DNA of 64,000 bases, taken from the NCBI RefSeq assembly GCF_024172125.1, contig NZ_JAMZEA010000003.1, forward strand, positions 372,001 through 436,000. Reading direction: 5' to 3'. The notes beneath the pieces are model-generated. The model did not search any database. It had not been told where the DNA came from and saw nothing but the letters and a program-made list of their open reading frames with translations. The position numbers were made by a program, and so were the translations under genes. The DNA is from Actinomadura rupiterrae. Its GTDB lineage: Bacteria; Actinomycetota; Actinomycetes; Streptosporangiales; Streptosporangiaceae. Positions 42,391 to 50,946 of this stretch are shown here, one piece after another (the first letter of the stretch is position 1; every line of letters begins with the position of its first letter).

Positions 42391-43761
42391 TCATTCCACG
42401 GCGATGTCGCGGAAGGAGAGTTGCGGGCCGTCGTGGCCCGGACGGTTGATCCGGCCCAGGTAGAGGTAGTGGCCGCGGTAGGACGTGTCGGAGATCGTGG
42501 CACCTCGGGTGCCCGCTCGCTGGACTGTGACCGTCCATGGGGCGACCGTGATCGTCAGGCTTGCCGCTGTGGCGGAGCGGGTGATCGGCGGGGTGCGGAC
42601 GGTCGTCAGGAGGCGGTGGTCCTTGTAGAGGTCCAGGTGGCCGTCCTGGCGCAGGACGAGATCGTAGCCGCGGGTGTGGGCGGTGAACGGGTCGTCGGTC
42701 GGCGCTGCGAAGTGGACGGCGGCGGCGTCGGCCCGGCGGGAGCTGAGGCGGTCGAAGCGGACGGTCGCGCGCAGCGTGTAGGAGCGTCCCAGGTAGGCCC
42801 AGCCCTGGCGGGTGTAGAGGTCGGCGCGGCCGTACGGGATCGTCCACCAGTTCGGGGCGGTGAAGCGGCCGCGCTGGTACTGGGTCATCGCGGCGGCGGT
42901 TTGGGTCTGGCCCATATGGCCCGGCGCGTACGTGCCGGTCGTGAACGGGTCGGTCGAGCGGCGGTAGCGGGTGCCGTGCAGGTAGACGGGGTCGTCGGTG
43001 TCGATGCCGCGGACGCCGAGCCGGTAGAGGTCGTCGCGGCGGGTCTGCGACTCGACGTTGAAGCACGCGACGATCAAGCCCTCGCGGACATATTTGGCGA
43101 TGAGCGAGTCCGGCAGCTGGGAGTTGATCGAGACGCGCTGGATTCCGGCGCGCCGGACGGTGCGCGGAGAGATGGCCTCGCGCTCGGTGCCGATGAGGAA
43201 CTGCGCGGTCATGCCGGCGCGGCGGGCCGCGACCGCATCTGACAGGGTGTTCGTCTGCATCTGGACGTGGCCCGTGAGGTGCCGCGCGACGACGTGCTTG
43301 ATGACGAGGCGCGCCGCGCGGGAGTCCTTGGGATGCGCCAGGAGTTGCTTGCGTTTCGCGTACTTCGCCAGCACCTCGTCCAGGAAGAGCGGGTGCGTGT
43401 CGCGCGCGGTGCCGCCGAACCAGGTGTGCGCGTCGATCCGCAGCTTCTTGAACTGCTTGCTCGTGCGCGCGTCCACCCGGCCGTGGGACGGCGTGATGCG
43501 GTCGACCGAAAGGTCGTGCCAGACGCCGCCGACCCCGTCCTTGAGCACCTGGACGTCGAATTCGAGCAGGTCCGCATCGGGGTCGTGGATGCCCGACTCG
43601 AACGCGGCGGCCGTGTTCTCCGGCGCCAGGAACGACCCGGACGCGCGGTGCGCGATGAAGAACCGCTGCGGCAGCCGGAAGCCCCCTTCGGCGCTCGCGG
43701 CGGGTGTCCAGATTGGGACAAGCGCGACCGCGGTCACGGCGGCGACGAGGGGACGGCGCAT
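42391..43761 (-). CDS. secreted glycerophosphodiester phosphodiesterase-like protein
   Basis: 456 aa. Signal peptide (AAVTAVALVPIWTPAASAEG) then a TIM-barrel GDPD domain with FIAHRASGSFLAPENT and LLEFDVQVLKDGVGGVWHD (His and Glu metal ligands), and later GVRGIDTDDP. Residues about 290-456 are a beta-rich C-terminal domain (Trp, Tyr) that looks like a carbohydrate-binding lectin. ATG 43761 follows GAGGTC; upstream start at 43806 has none. Acts outside the cell on glycerophosphodiesters or related polymers such as teichoic acids. Confidence 0.85.
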   Translation of the reverse strand: MRRPLVAAVTAVALVPIWTPAASAEGGFRLPQRFFIAHRASGSFLAPENTAAAFESGIHDPDADLLEFDVQVLKDGVGGVWHDLSVDRITPSHGRVDARTSKQFKKLRIDAHTWFGGTARDTHPLFLDEVLAKYAKRKQLLAHPKDSRAARLVIKHVVARHLTGHVQMQTNTLSDAVAARRAGMTAQFLIGTEREAISPRTVRRAGIQRVSINSQLPDSLIAKYVREGLIVACFNVESQTRRDDLYRLGVRGIDTDDPVYLHGTRYRRSTDPFTTGTYAPGHMGQTQTAAAMTQYQRGRFTAPNWWTIPYGRADLYTRQGWAYLGRSYTLRATVRFDRLSSRRADAAAVHFAAPTDDPFTAHTRGYDLVLRQDGHLDLYKDHRLLTTVRTPPITRSATAASLTITVAPWTVTVQRAGTRGATISDTSYRGHYLYLGRINRPGHDGPQLSFRDIAVE

Positions 43762-43941
43762 GGCGACCTCGCAGGTGGGGAGCGTCTCGGCGGAGACCCT
43801 ACTCACACCGGGTGATCCATCGATGACGATCAGGTGAACGCGGGCGTTCTGCCGGATTCATCGCCTTCGCCCGCATCGCCGCGCTTCTCCAGTTAGATGT
43901 GCTCACTTCCCCTCCGCACACCGCACCCCACGAGGAGCTCG

Positions 43942-44223
43942 ATGCTCACGAAACTGCTCGTCACGGCGTCCGCCGGACTCGTCGCCACCGCCGTCGCCAC
44001 CGCGCCCGCGAGCGCCGCGCCGTCCCCGACCGCGCCCAGGACGCCGGCGGTGACCGCCGCGCGCTGCCACTCGCACAAGGTGCACCAGCACTGGGAGTGC
44101 GTCACGCCCGGTTCGTACTGCCCGAAGGCCGCCCACCTGAAGTACGGGTACGCCTACAAGACCGGCAAGCGGTACCGCTGCGTCCGGTACACGAACGGCC
44201 AGTGGCGCTGGAAGCGCGCCTGA
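43942..44223 (+). CDS. small secreted Cys-containing basic protein
   Basis: 93 aa. Signal peptide (KLLVTASAGLVATAVATAPASAA), then a basic mature region with four Cys (RCHSHK, WECVTP, SYCPK, YRCVRY), enough for two disulfides. GAGGAG at 43932-43937 precedes the ATG. Resembles short DUF-type secreted proteins that follow a signal peptide with chitin-binding- or defensin-like spacing; function unknown. Followed by a good terminator. Confidence 0.8.
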   Translation: MLTKLLVTASAGLVATAVATAPASAAPSPTAPRTPAVTAARCHSHKVHQHWECVTPGSYCPKAAHLKYGYAYKTGKRYRCVRYTNGQWRWKRA

Positions 44224-44239
44224 GAAAGCGCCGAACCAC

Positions 44240-44270
44240 ACCGCCCCGACCCGTCCGGGGCGGTTTCTTT
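44240..44270 (+). terminator. hairpin with U-rich tail
   Basis: ACCGCCCCG (44240-44248), seven-base loop, CGGGGCGGT (44256-44264), then TTCTTT. One of few terminators here with a true T run. Confidence 0.85.
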
Positions 44271-44353
44271 ATGCCCGCATCGAGCGGTCACGGCCGCTAG
44301 GCAAGGACGGTCGGCATGCATGATGGGACGTGATCGCAACCGAGGGGGCTCGC

Positions 44354-45289
44354 ATGATCGAGAAGTCGGACGTCCGCGCCGCCGCCGCACGGATCGCCGG
44401 GCACGTCCGCCGGACGCCGGTCCTGGAGAGCGACGCGTTCGGCGCGCCGGTATGGCTGAAGCTGGAGCAGACGCAGCACAGCGGGTCGTTCAAGGCGCGC
44501 GGCGCGTTCAACCGCCTGCTGACCGCCATCGAGGACGGCACGCTGCCAGCGTCCGGCGTGGTCACGGCGTCCGGCGGGAACGCGGGGCTCGGCGTGGCCT
44601 ACGCCGCGTCCACGCTGGACGTTCCCGCGCGGGTGTTCCTGCCGCGCAACGCGCCCGAGGTGAAGGTCGCCAAGCTGAGCGCGCTCGGCGCGGACGTGCG
44701 TCCGGTCGGCGACAAGTACGCGGACGCGCAGGAGGCCGCGCTCAAGGACGCCGCCGACACCGGCGCGCTGCTCTGCCACGCCTACGACCAGCCCGAGGTC
44801 TGCGCGGGTCAGGGCACGATCGGGCTGGAGCTGCTGGAGCAGACCGGCGGCGCGTTCGACACGGCGCTGATCGTGGTCGGCGGCGGCGGGCTGATGGCCG
44901 GGATCGCGACCGCGCTGGACGGCGAGGCCAAGGTCGTCGCGGTCGAGCCCGAGCGGTGCCCGACCCTGCACACGGCACTTGAGCAGGGCGAACCCGCGAC
45001 CGTCGCGGTGTCGGGGGTGGCGTCGGACTCGCTCGGCGCGTCCCGGATCGGGGAGATCGCGTTCGCCGTCGCGCGCCGGACGGGTGTCGGTTCCGTCCTG
45101 GTTCCGGACGAGGCGATCGTCGAAGCGCGGCGGGCGCTGTGGGAGCGGCACCGGCTCGTCGCCGAGCACGGCACCGCCGCCGCCCTCGCCGCGCTCCTCT
45201 CCGGCGCCTACAAGCCCGCGCCGGACGAGCGGATCGCGATCGTCGTCTGCGGCGCGAACACCGACCCGTCCGATCTGGTGCGCCCGTGA
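44354..45289 (+). CDS. threonine/serine dehydratase-like PLP enzyme
   Basis: 311 aa, fold type II PLP enzyme. Lys47 in HSGSFKARG is the Schiff-base residue; TASGGNAGLGVAYA binds the substrate carboxylate and VVGGGGLMAG the PLP phosphate. Lacks the C-terminal regulatory ACT domain of biosynthetic IlvA, so it is more like the catabolic or racemase/dehydratase type. ATG 44354 follows CGAGGGGG. It is separated by only 16 bp from an isochorismatase-like gene, so an operon is likely. Confidence 0.88.
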   Translation: MIEKSDVRAAAARIAGHVRRTPVLESDAFGAPVWLKLEQTQHSGSFKARGAFNRLLTAIEDGTLPASGVVTASGGNAGLGVAYAASTLDVPARVFLPRNAPEVKVAKLSALGADVRPVGDKYADAQEAALKDAADTGALLCHAYDQPEVCAGQGTIGLELLEQTGGAFDTALIVVGGGGLMAGIATALDGEAKVVAVEPERCPTLHTALEQGEPATVAVSGVASDSLGASRIGEIAFAVARRTGVGSVLVPDEAIVEARRALWERHRLVAEHGTAAALAALLSGAYKPAPDERIAIVVCGANTDPSDLVRP

Positions 45290-45305
45290 TCACAAGGGTG
45301 CGACC

Positions 45306-45857
45306 ATGGGCGACATGAGCGAGCTTGAAGTGACTCCTGACCGGACGGCGCTGGTGGCGATCGACCTGATGGAGCGGATCGTCGCGCTGCCGACCGCCCC
45401 GCACAGCGGCCCGGACGTCCTCGCGCGGACGGTCGCCATAGCGGACGCGCTGCGCGAAGCGGGCGGGACGGTCATCTGGGTCCGCGTCGAGCGTCCCGGC
45501 GTGGACGAGCAGCCACCCGGCAGCGGCCTGTGCCCCGAGATCAAGGTCGCCGAGTCGGACGTGGTGATCGTCAAGCGGACCTGGGGCGCCTTCCAGGACA
45601 CCGGCCTGGACGCCGAGCTGCGCCGCCGCGGGATCGACACGATCCTGCTGACCGGCCTGGTGACCAACTTCGGCGTCGAGTCCACCGGACGCGCCGCCGA
45701 CGACGCGGGCTTCCGGACGGTCTTCGTCGAGGACGCCATGAGCGGACTGGACGCGCACGCGCACGAGTTCGCCGTCGACTACGTGTTCCCCAAGCTCGGC
45801 CCGGTGGTGTCCACCGAGGGAACTCTCGGGGCCATTTCTTGCTCGTTTGCGCGATAG
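45306..45857 (+). CDS. isochorismatase-family hydrolase without the catalytic Cys
   Basis: 183 aa. Asp in VAIDLMERIV and Lys in VIVKRTWGAF are present, but the position of the nucleophilic Cys in the usual GxxTxxCVxxT motif is Gly (TGLVTNFGVEST). True isochorismatases such as EntB and PhzD also lack this Cys, whereas nicotinamidases and N-carbamoylsarcosine hydrolases need it. So a vinyl-ether hydrolase is more likely than an amidase. ATG 45306 follows AAGGG. Confidence 0.85.
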   Translation: MGDMSELEVTPDRTALVAIDLMERIVALPTAPHSGPDVLARTVAIADALREAGGTVIWVRVERPGVDEQPPGSGLCPEIKVAESDVVIVKRTWGAFQDTGLDAELRRRGIDTILLTGLVTNFGVESTGRAADDAGFRTVFVEDAMSGLDAHAHEFAVDYVFPKLGPVVSTEGTLGAISCSFAR

Positions 45858-45866
45858 CTTTACAGT
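45839..45866 (+). promoter_or_regulatory. candidate promoter of tatA
   Basis: TTGCTC (45839-45844), 16-base spacer, TACAGT (45861-45866), overlapping the last codons of the previous gene. Confidence 0.35.
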
Positions 45867-45904
45867 AGGTGGGTCGGAATCAGCCCGGGAAGGGGAGGGT
45901 GGCC

Positions 45905-46159
45905 ATGGGAGAGCTGTCGCCGTCGCACTGGCTCATCGTGATCATCGTGGCTCTGCTGCTGTTCGGCTCCGCGAAGCTGCCCAAGATGGCGCGCTCGCTG
46001 GGGCAGTCCGCGCGGATCCTGAAGGCCGAGATGAACGGCCTGCACGACAAGGACAAGGACGAGCCGCAGGTCGAGGCCGCCGCACCGGCCGCCGCACCGG
46101 CCGATTCGCCGCGCCTGGTCAGCCAGGACGGCCAGGCCGTCGACCGGCAGCAGCGCTGA
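45905..46159 (+). CDS. tatA: twin-arginine translocase subunit TatA
   Basis: 84 aa. N-terminal TM (SHWLIVIIVALLLFG), the FG hinge in LFGSAKLPKMARSLGQSARILKAE, then an acidic tail with an Ala-rich end, which is the TatA/E plan. Ring-forming pore subunit for folded, cofactor-containing exports, such as the Tat-exported phosphoesterase and Rieske proteins found elsewhere in this window. AAGGGGAGG precedes the ATG. tatB and tatC are not adjacent. Confidence 0.95.
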   Translation: MGELSPSHWLIVIIVALLLFGSAKLPKMARSLGQSARILKAEMNGLHDKDKDEPQVEAAAPAAAPADSPRLVSQDGQAVDRQQR

Positions 46160-46218
46160 CCGCCTGCTGCTCAGCCGCCCCTCCGGCGGCCGGTCGCCGA
46201 ACCTGACCTTCCGGCCCG

Positions 46219-46252
46219 AGCCCCCGGCATCGCACCCCGCGATCCGGGGGCT
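46219..46252 (+). terminator. two-part hairpin downstream of tatA
   Basis: Stem AGCCCCCGG (46219-46227) pairs with CCGGGGGCT (46244-46252) and an inner ATCGC/GCGAT stem closes a five-base loop. Confidence 0.8.
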
Positions 46253-46264
46253 TCGCGTTACCCG

Positions 46265-46324
46265 CCCGGCCCGTCCGCCCGGCTCGTCCGGGAGCCCGGC
46301 CCGTCCGCCTGGCCCGGCCGGGAG
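46265..46324. repeat. 30-bp tandem repeat, two copies
   Basis: Two units of 30 bp (46265-46294, 46295-46324), each starting CCCGGCCCGTCCGCC and ending CCGGGAG, between the tatA terminator and the next minus-strand gene. Confidence 0.75.
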
Positions 46325-46338
46325 CCCCGCCCGCGCCG

Positions 46339-46647
46339 TTAGTGCGGGTCGGGGCGGCTGCGGGTGATGATCCAGTCGACGGTGTGCTGGGTGCGCGTGA
46401 TGCGGCGCCGGACGCGCGGCTTGACCGGCGTCGCGGAGTGCCCGACCACCACGCGGCCCGGCGGCGGGACGGCCGGCCGGGCGGGCTTGCCCGCGGACTC
46501 GGCGGCGACCTCGGCCAGCGCGGACAGCAGCCGGGCGGCGCGGCCCAGCTCGTGCAGCGCCGCGGCCTCGTCGGCCGCAGTCTCCGCGGTCAGCGCCGCG
46601 GTGTAGAGCGCCTCGACCTCCGCCATCCGGACGCCCAGCGACAGCAT
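46339..46647 (-). CDS. small helical protein of unknown function
   Basis: 102 aa. The first half is an Ala/Glu helix (AEVEALYTAALTAETAADEAAALHELGRAARLLSALAEVAAES) followed by a Pro/Arg/Val tail ending in RSRPDPH. ATG 46647 is eight bases after GGAGG; a GTG at 46680 behind a more distant GGGGAG would add 11 residues. No known family. The region upstream (46648-47043, 396 bp) contains two short palindromes but no gene. Confidence 0.65.
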   Translation of the reverse strand: MLSLGVRMAEVEALYTAALTAETAADEAAALHELGRAARLLSALAEVAAESAGKPARPAVPPPGRVVVGHSATPVKPRVRRRITRTQHTVDWIITRSRPDPH

Positions 46648-46736
46648 GGCGCCGTCCTCCGCCTTCTTCCCCCGCTTCACGATCCGTGCTGCTCCCCTCC
46701 GCGTGCCCCCGTGGATCCCCAGTGTCTCCGCGATCA

Positions 46737-46777
46737 ATTGTTTGCACAATCGCTTTAGTGTTTGTGTCCTCTGACAC
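46737..46777. promoter_or_regulatory. paired 5-4-5 palindromes in an AT-rich patch
   Basis: ATTGT-TTGC-ACAAT (46737-46750) and GTGTC-CTCT-GACAC (46764-46777), about 27 bases apart, in a less GC-rich stretch upstream of the minus-strand gene at 46339-46647. Possible operators; ArsR-type binding is a guess. Confidence 0.35.
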
Positions 46778-47043
46778 GTTTGATGCGCGGCGGCCCCCGG
46801 AGGTTGCCCTCGCGGCCCGGCGAGATTGCCCGGACGGTCAGATCGCCCCTGCCCGCCGACCCGATCGGCTCTGCCCGCCCACCCCCTCCCGGTCCCGGCG
46901 GGCTTCCCTCCTGATCCGCACGGGCTTCCCTTCCGATCCTTACGGGACGGCCCGGCGGATGGGGATACCCTCGTAGCGGAGCCGCACGGCTCACCAGCGG
47001 AACCCCGCCCGAGGGCGGGGCACGAACGGCGGGAGGCGCACCG

Positions 47044-47406
47044 GTGAAGGAGCGGACGCGGGACACGGCGCGGCCCCCGGAGACGCTCTCGCCCGAGCTG
47101 CTCCAGGAGGCCGCGGGACGCTTCGGCATGCTCGCCGCGACCATGCGGCTGCACATGGTGTGGGTGCTCGCGCAGGGCGAGCAGGACGTCAGCTCGCTCG
47201 CCGAGCGGGTCGGCGGCACGGTGCCCGCGGTCAGCCAGCACCTCGCCAAGCTCAAGCTCGCCGGGCTCGTCCGGTCCCGCCGGGAGGGCCGCCACCAGGT
47301 CTACGTGGTCGACGACCCGCACGTCGCGGCGATCGTCGCGCAGATGGTGGCCCACCTCCAGGGCGACCCCGTGGAAGCGGCCCCCGTCCGTGGCCTCGGC
47401 GCCTGA
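47044..47406 (+). CDS. ArsR/SmtB-family regulator
   Basis: 120 aa winged helix: LHMVWVLAQGEQDVSSLAERVGGTVPAVSQHLAKLKLAGLVRSRREGRHQVYVVDDPHV. No alpha-3 Cys motif, though a His-rich end (HVAAIVAQMVAHLQ) could bind metal. GTG 47044 follows GGGAGG. The end overlaps the start of the P-type ATPase gene by 17 bases, so it should control it. Confidence 0.9.
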   Translation: MKERTRDTARPPETLSPELLQEAAGRFGMLAATMRLHMVWVLAQGEQDVSSLAERVGGTVPAVSQHLAKLKLAGLVRSRREGRHQVYVVDDPHVAAIVAQMVAHLQGDPVEAAPVRGLGA

Positions 47407-50230
47407 GTCCGAGCCGTTCGGCGTAGCGAGGCCGCTCGCCGAGGAGCCCGGTCTCGTCCCGTCCCCACCGGACGGGCCGGACGCGCTGCCCGACGTCCCG
47501 CGCACGCACGCGCTGCTCGCCGGGTACGCCGACCGCCCACCGCTGTCGGTGCTGCGCGGCCTGGAGACCTCCGCGCGCGGCCTGACCGAGAGCGACGCCG
47601 AGGACCGGCTGCTCCGCCAGGAGGCCGCGCCCGCGGACGGCGGCCCCGGTCGCGCCGCGACGCTGCGCCACCTCGCCCGGCTCGCCGCCGACCCGTTCGT
47701 GCTGGTCCTGGTGCTGCTGAGCGCGGTGACCGCGGTCACCCGCGACCCGCGCGGCGCGGTGCTGATCGGCTCGCTGGCCGTGCTGAGCTGCCTGCTGCGG
47801 ATGCGGCAGGAGCGGCGCGGCGGGCGCGCCGCCGCCGAGCTGCGCGCCCTGACCACCACGACCGCGACCGTGCTGCGCCGCGCCGACTCCGGGTCCGCCG
47901 GTGTCGAGCGGGAGGTGCCGGTCGAGCAGGTCGTCCCCGGGGACGTGGTGCGGCTCGCGCCCGGCGACATGGTCCCGGCCGACCTGCGGCTGCTGAGCGC
48001 GACCGGGCTGCGGGTCGACCAGGCCGTGCTGACCGGCGAGTCGCTGCCCGCGCCCAAGCGCGCCGCGTGGACCGCCCAGTCCCCGCCGCCCGAACCGGAC
48101 GTGCCGCTGTTCGACCGTCCCGAGCTGTGCCTGATGGGGACGAGCGTGGTCAGCGGCACCGGCACGGCCGTGGCGGTCGCGACCGGGCCGCGCACCCACT
48201 TCGCCGCGCTCCAGCGGGACGTGCCGCGCGCCGCGCCCGAGACCGCGTTCGACCGGGGCGTCCGGGCGGTGTCGTGGGCGCTGATCGCGATGGTCGCGGC
48301 GGCCGTCCCGGTGGCGCTGCTGTTCACCGAGCCCGGCCGCACCCCGTGGTCGCACGCGCTGCTGTTCGCCGTGTCGATCGCGGTCGCGCTCACCCCCGAG
48401 ATGCTGCCGCTGGTCGTGACGACCACGCTCGCCCGCGGCGCGGCGACGCTGACCCGAGACGGCGTGATCGTCAAGCGGCTGCCCGCCGTGCACGACCTCG
48501 GCGCGATGAACACGCTCTGCGCGGACAAGACCGGCACGCTCACGCTCGACCGGCTGTCGCTGACGTCCTTCCTGGACGCGTCGGGCGAGCCGTCCGACGA
48601 GGTGCTGCGGTGGGCCCGGCTGAACGCCTGGTTCGCCACCGAGCTGGTCCCCGAGGCCGCCGGCGACACCATGGACGACGCGCTCCTCGACGACACCGAC
48701 CCGCCCGAGGACGGCTTCCACGCCGTGGACGCCGTCCCGTTCGACTCCGACCGCCGCCGCGCGACCGTCGTGCTCCGCCAGGACGGCCGCCTGGGCCGCG
48801 ACCTGCTGGTCACCAAGGGCGCCGTCGAGGACGTCCTGCCGCTCTGCGACCGCGTCCGCACCGCGCCCGCGCCCGCGCCCGTCCCGGCCCTCGGCGCGGC
48901 GACGGCCGTCTTCGCCGCCGGTGCCGAACGCGACGGATTCGCGGACCCTCCGCCCACCTCCGCGGACGCTCCGCCCACCTTCACGGACGTCCCGCTCACC
49001 CCGGACGAGCGGGACCGCCTGGCCGCCCTGACCGACGAGCGCTCGGCCACCGGCGAGCGCCTCCTCGCGGTCGCCGTGGCGGACCGTCCGGCCGCGCGCC
49101 GCGACTACGCGCCCGGCGACGAGCGCGGCCTCACGCTGGTCGGCTTCGTCGGGTTCCGGGACGAGCCCGACCCGTCCGCGCCCGCCGCGCTGGAGCGGCT
49201 CGCCGGGCTCGGCGTCGCGCTGGTCGTGGTGACCGGCGACCACCCGCTGGTCGCCGTCCGCACCTGCCGCGACGCCGGCCTCACGCCGGGCCGGGTGGTG
49301 CTCGGCGCGGAGCTGGCCGACCTCCCCGACGCCGAGCTGGACGCCCTGATCACCCCGCCGGACGGCACCACCCCGGTGTTCGCCCGCGTGGACCCGCGGC
49401 AGAAGGCGCGGGTCGTCGGCGCGCTGCGCCGCGCGGGCCGGACGGTCGGCTTCCTCGGCGACGGGATCAACGACGCGCCCGCGCTGCGCGCCGCCGACGT
49501 CGGGATCTCGGTCACCGGCGCGGTGGACCTGGCGCGCGAGTCGTCCGACGTGGTGCTGGCCGGACGGGACCTGTCGGTCCTCGCGCACGGCATCACCGAG
49601 GGCCGCCGCACGTTCGGCAACGGCGTCAAGTACATCCGGATCGCGGTGACCTCGAACCTGGGGAACGTGGCGTCCATGCTGGCGGCGAGCGTGCTGCTGC
49701 CGTTCATGCCGCTGCTGCCGCTCCAGGTGCTCGCGCAGAACCTGCTGTTCGACCTCTCGCAGCTGTCGCTGGCCCGGGACCGCGTCGACCCGGCCGACCT
49801 GCGCGGCCCGCGCACCTTCGACCTGCGCGACCTGGCCCGGTTCGCGGCGGTCTTCGGGCCGCTCGGCGCGCTGTTCGACCTGATCGCGTTCGGGCTGTAC
49901 TGGTGGCTGCTCGAAGCCCGGACGGGCGCGGGCGGCGAGGCGCTGTTCCACACCGGGTTCCTGGTCGAGAACCTGCTCGCGCAGGCCCTCATGCTGCTGG
50001 TGCTGCGCGGACGGGGCCGGGGCCGCGGGTCGCCGCGCGCGAGCCGGACGGTCGTCACCGCGGCCTGGCTGCTGGCGGTCACCGCCGTGCTGCTGCCGCT
50101 GTCGCCGCTGGCCGGGCCGCTCGGGCTGGTGCCGCTGCCGATGGCGGCCGTCCCGGTGCTGGCGATCGTCCTCGCCGGGTACGGGGCCGCGCTGGTCTTC
50201 GTCCGGAACCGCTACCTCAAGGCCGCCTGA
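47390..50230 (+). CDS. P3B-type cation ATPase (MgtA/MgtB-like)
   Basis: 946 aa. Phosphorylation motif CADKTGTLT with D379, TGES loop (VLTGESLPAP), TM4 motif ALTPEMLPLVVTTTLARG of the P3B group, KGAVEDVL in the nucleotide-binding domain and GDGINDAPALRAADVGISV hinge. Residues 1-40 are a Pro-rich extension, and about 480-560 contains Ala/Pro-rich low complexity in the N-domain. P3B pumps import Mg2+, but ion choice cannot be proven here. GTG 47390 lies inside the ArsR gene end. The pair makes a metal-responsive transport unit. Confidence 0.9.
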   Translation: MASAPESEPFGVARPLAEEPGLVPSPPDGPDALPDVPRTHALLAGYADRPPLSVLRGLETSARGLTESDAEDRLLRQEAAPADGGPGRAATLRHLARLAADPFVLVLVLLSAVTAVTRDPRGAVLIGSLAVLSCLLRMRQERRGGRAAAELRALTTTTATVLRRADSGSAGVEREVPVEQVVPGDVVRLAPGDMVPADLRLLSATGLRVDQAVLTGESLPAPKRAAWTAQSPPPEPDVPLFDRPELCLMGTSVVSGTGTAVAVATGPRTHFAALQRDVPRAAPETAFDRGVRAVSWALIAMVAAAVPVALLFTEPGRTPWSHALLFAVSIAVALTPEMLPLVVTTTLARGAATLTRDGVIVKRLPAVHDLGAMNTLCADKTGTLTLDRLSLTSFLDASGEPSDEVLRWARLNAWFATELVPEAAGDTMDDALLDDTDPPEDGFHAVDAVPFDSDRRRATVVLRQDGRLGRDLLVTKGAVEDVLPLCDRVRTAPAPAPVPALGAATAVFAAGAERDGFADPPPTSADAPPTFTDVPLTPDERDRLAALTDERSATGERLLAVAVADRPAARRDYAPGDERGLTLVGFVGFRDEPDPSAPAALERLAGLGVALVVVTGDHPLVAVRTCRDAGLTPGRVVLGAELADLPDAELDALITPPDGTTPVFARVDPRQKARVVGALRRAGRTVGFLGDGINDAPALRAADVGISVTGAVDLARESSDVVLAGRDLSVLAHGITEGRRTFGNGVKYIRIAVTSNLGNVASMLAASVLLPFMPLLPLQVLAQNLLFDLSQLSLARDRVDPADLRGPRTFDLRDLARFAAVFGPLGALFDLIAFGLYWWLLEARTGAGGEALFHTGFLVENLLAQALMLLVLRGRGRGRGSPRASRTVVTAAWLLAVTAVLLPLSPLAGPLGLVPLPMAAVPVLAIVLAGYGAALVFVRNRYLKAA

Positions 50231-50254
50231 GCCGCTGAGAGGCCCGCAGGCGGC

Positions 50255-50506
50255 TCAGTGGCCGGATCGGCCGGTCGCCTCCGGACCGGCGTCCGGGCCC
50301 AGCTCGGCCTTGATCCGGTCCCGCTCGGCCTCCAGGTCGGCGATCTGCCCCTCCAGCTCCTCGCGCATCTGGAGGTCCTGGCCGGAGTCGCCGAAGTCCT
50401 GCGGCACCGAACCGAACTCGGAGCCCAGATCAGCGTCCTCACCGCGCAACCGGCGCAGCGAGGCCTCGACATTCTCCAGCCGTTGTCGCAGGTCAGAAGA
50501 GCTCAT
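50255..50506 (-). CDS. small coiled-coil protein
   Basis: 83 aa, almost entirely two helices with heptad spacing (SDLRQRLENVEASLRRLR, LQMREELEGQIADLEAERDRIKAEL). ATG 50506 has a GAGC-type ribosome site (AGAGCTC) only weakly placed. Convergent with the ATPase gene end. Resembles short accessory proteins of the DUF-type in actinobacteria; function unknown. Confidence 0.7.
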   Translation of the reverse strand: MSSSDLRQRLENVEASLRRLRGEDADLGSEFGSVPQDFGDSGQDLQMREELEGQIADLEAERDRIKAELGPDAGPEATGRSGH

Positions 50507-50592
50507 GCGGGTTGATATTCCCGTGCGTCCCGGTACATAACGCAAGCAATCCCCGGGAAGCATCAAAGAAAGGGCGTAGCAGGGGGGACACC

Positions 50593-50946
50593 ATGGTCCG
50601 TCGACATGAGTCAGAGGAAGAGCAGGCCCGGTACGAAGCGGAGATGGGCGACGACGAGCAGGAGTACACCACCCGCGCGACCGAGCGGTACATCGAGGAC
50701 CCGCCCGCCGAGCTGGTGTTCCAGGACGACCCCGACCCCACCGAGGGCAGGATCGGCATCTTCCGCGAGTCCGGGATGCAGTACCGGCGCGGCGACCGGC
50801 GCCGCGAGGAGGACGAGTGGGACGACCGCCCCGCCGAGGTCACGGCCGTGAGGGACACCCGGGGCAACCCGCCCGACGAGGACGCCTTCGCCGACGACCT
50901 GCGCGAGGACCGCTCCGACGACGGCACTCAGGAGGACCGGGACTGA
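50593..50946 (+). CDS. acidic, low-complexity protein of unknown function
   Basis: 117 aa with a high share of Glu, Asp and Arg (SEEEQARYEAEMGDDEQEYTTRATERYIED). Possibly disordered. The ATG lies shortly after AGGGGGG at 50581-50587. Its 3' end overlaps the convergent nhaA-type gene by 19 bases. Confidence 0.7.
   Translation: MVRRHESEEEQARYEAEMGDDEQEYTTRATERYIEDPPAELVFQDDPDPTEGRIGIFRESGMQYRRGDRRREEDEWDDRPAEVTAVRDTRGNPPDEDAFADDLREDRSDDGTQEDRD

Noticed and set aside
47252..49951. 899-codon minus-strand open frame
   Set aside because: Antisense to the P-type ATPase gene, whose motifs (DKTGT, TGES, GDGINDAP) are unmistakable.
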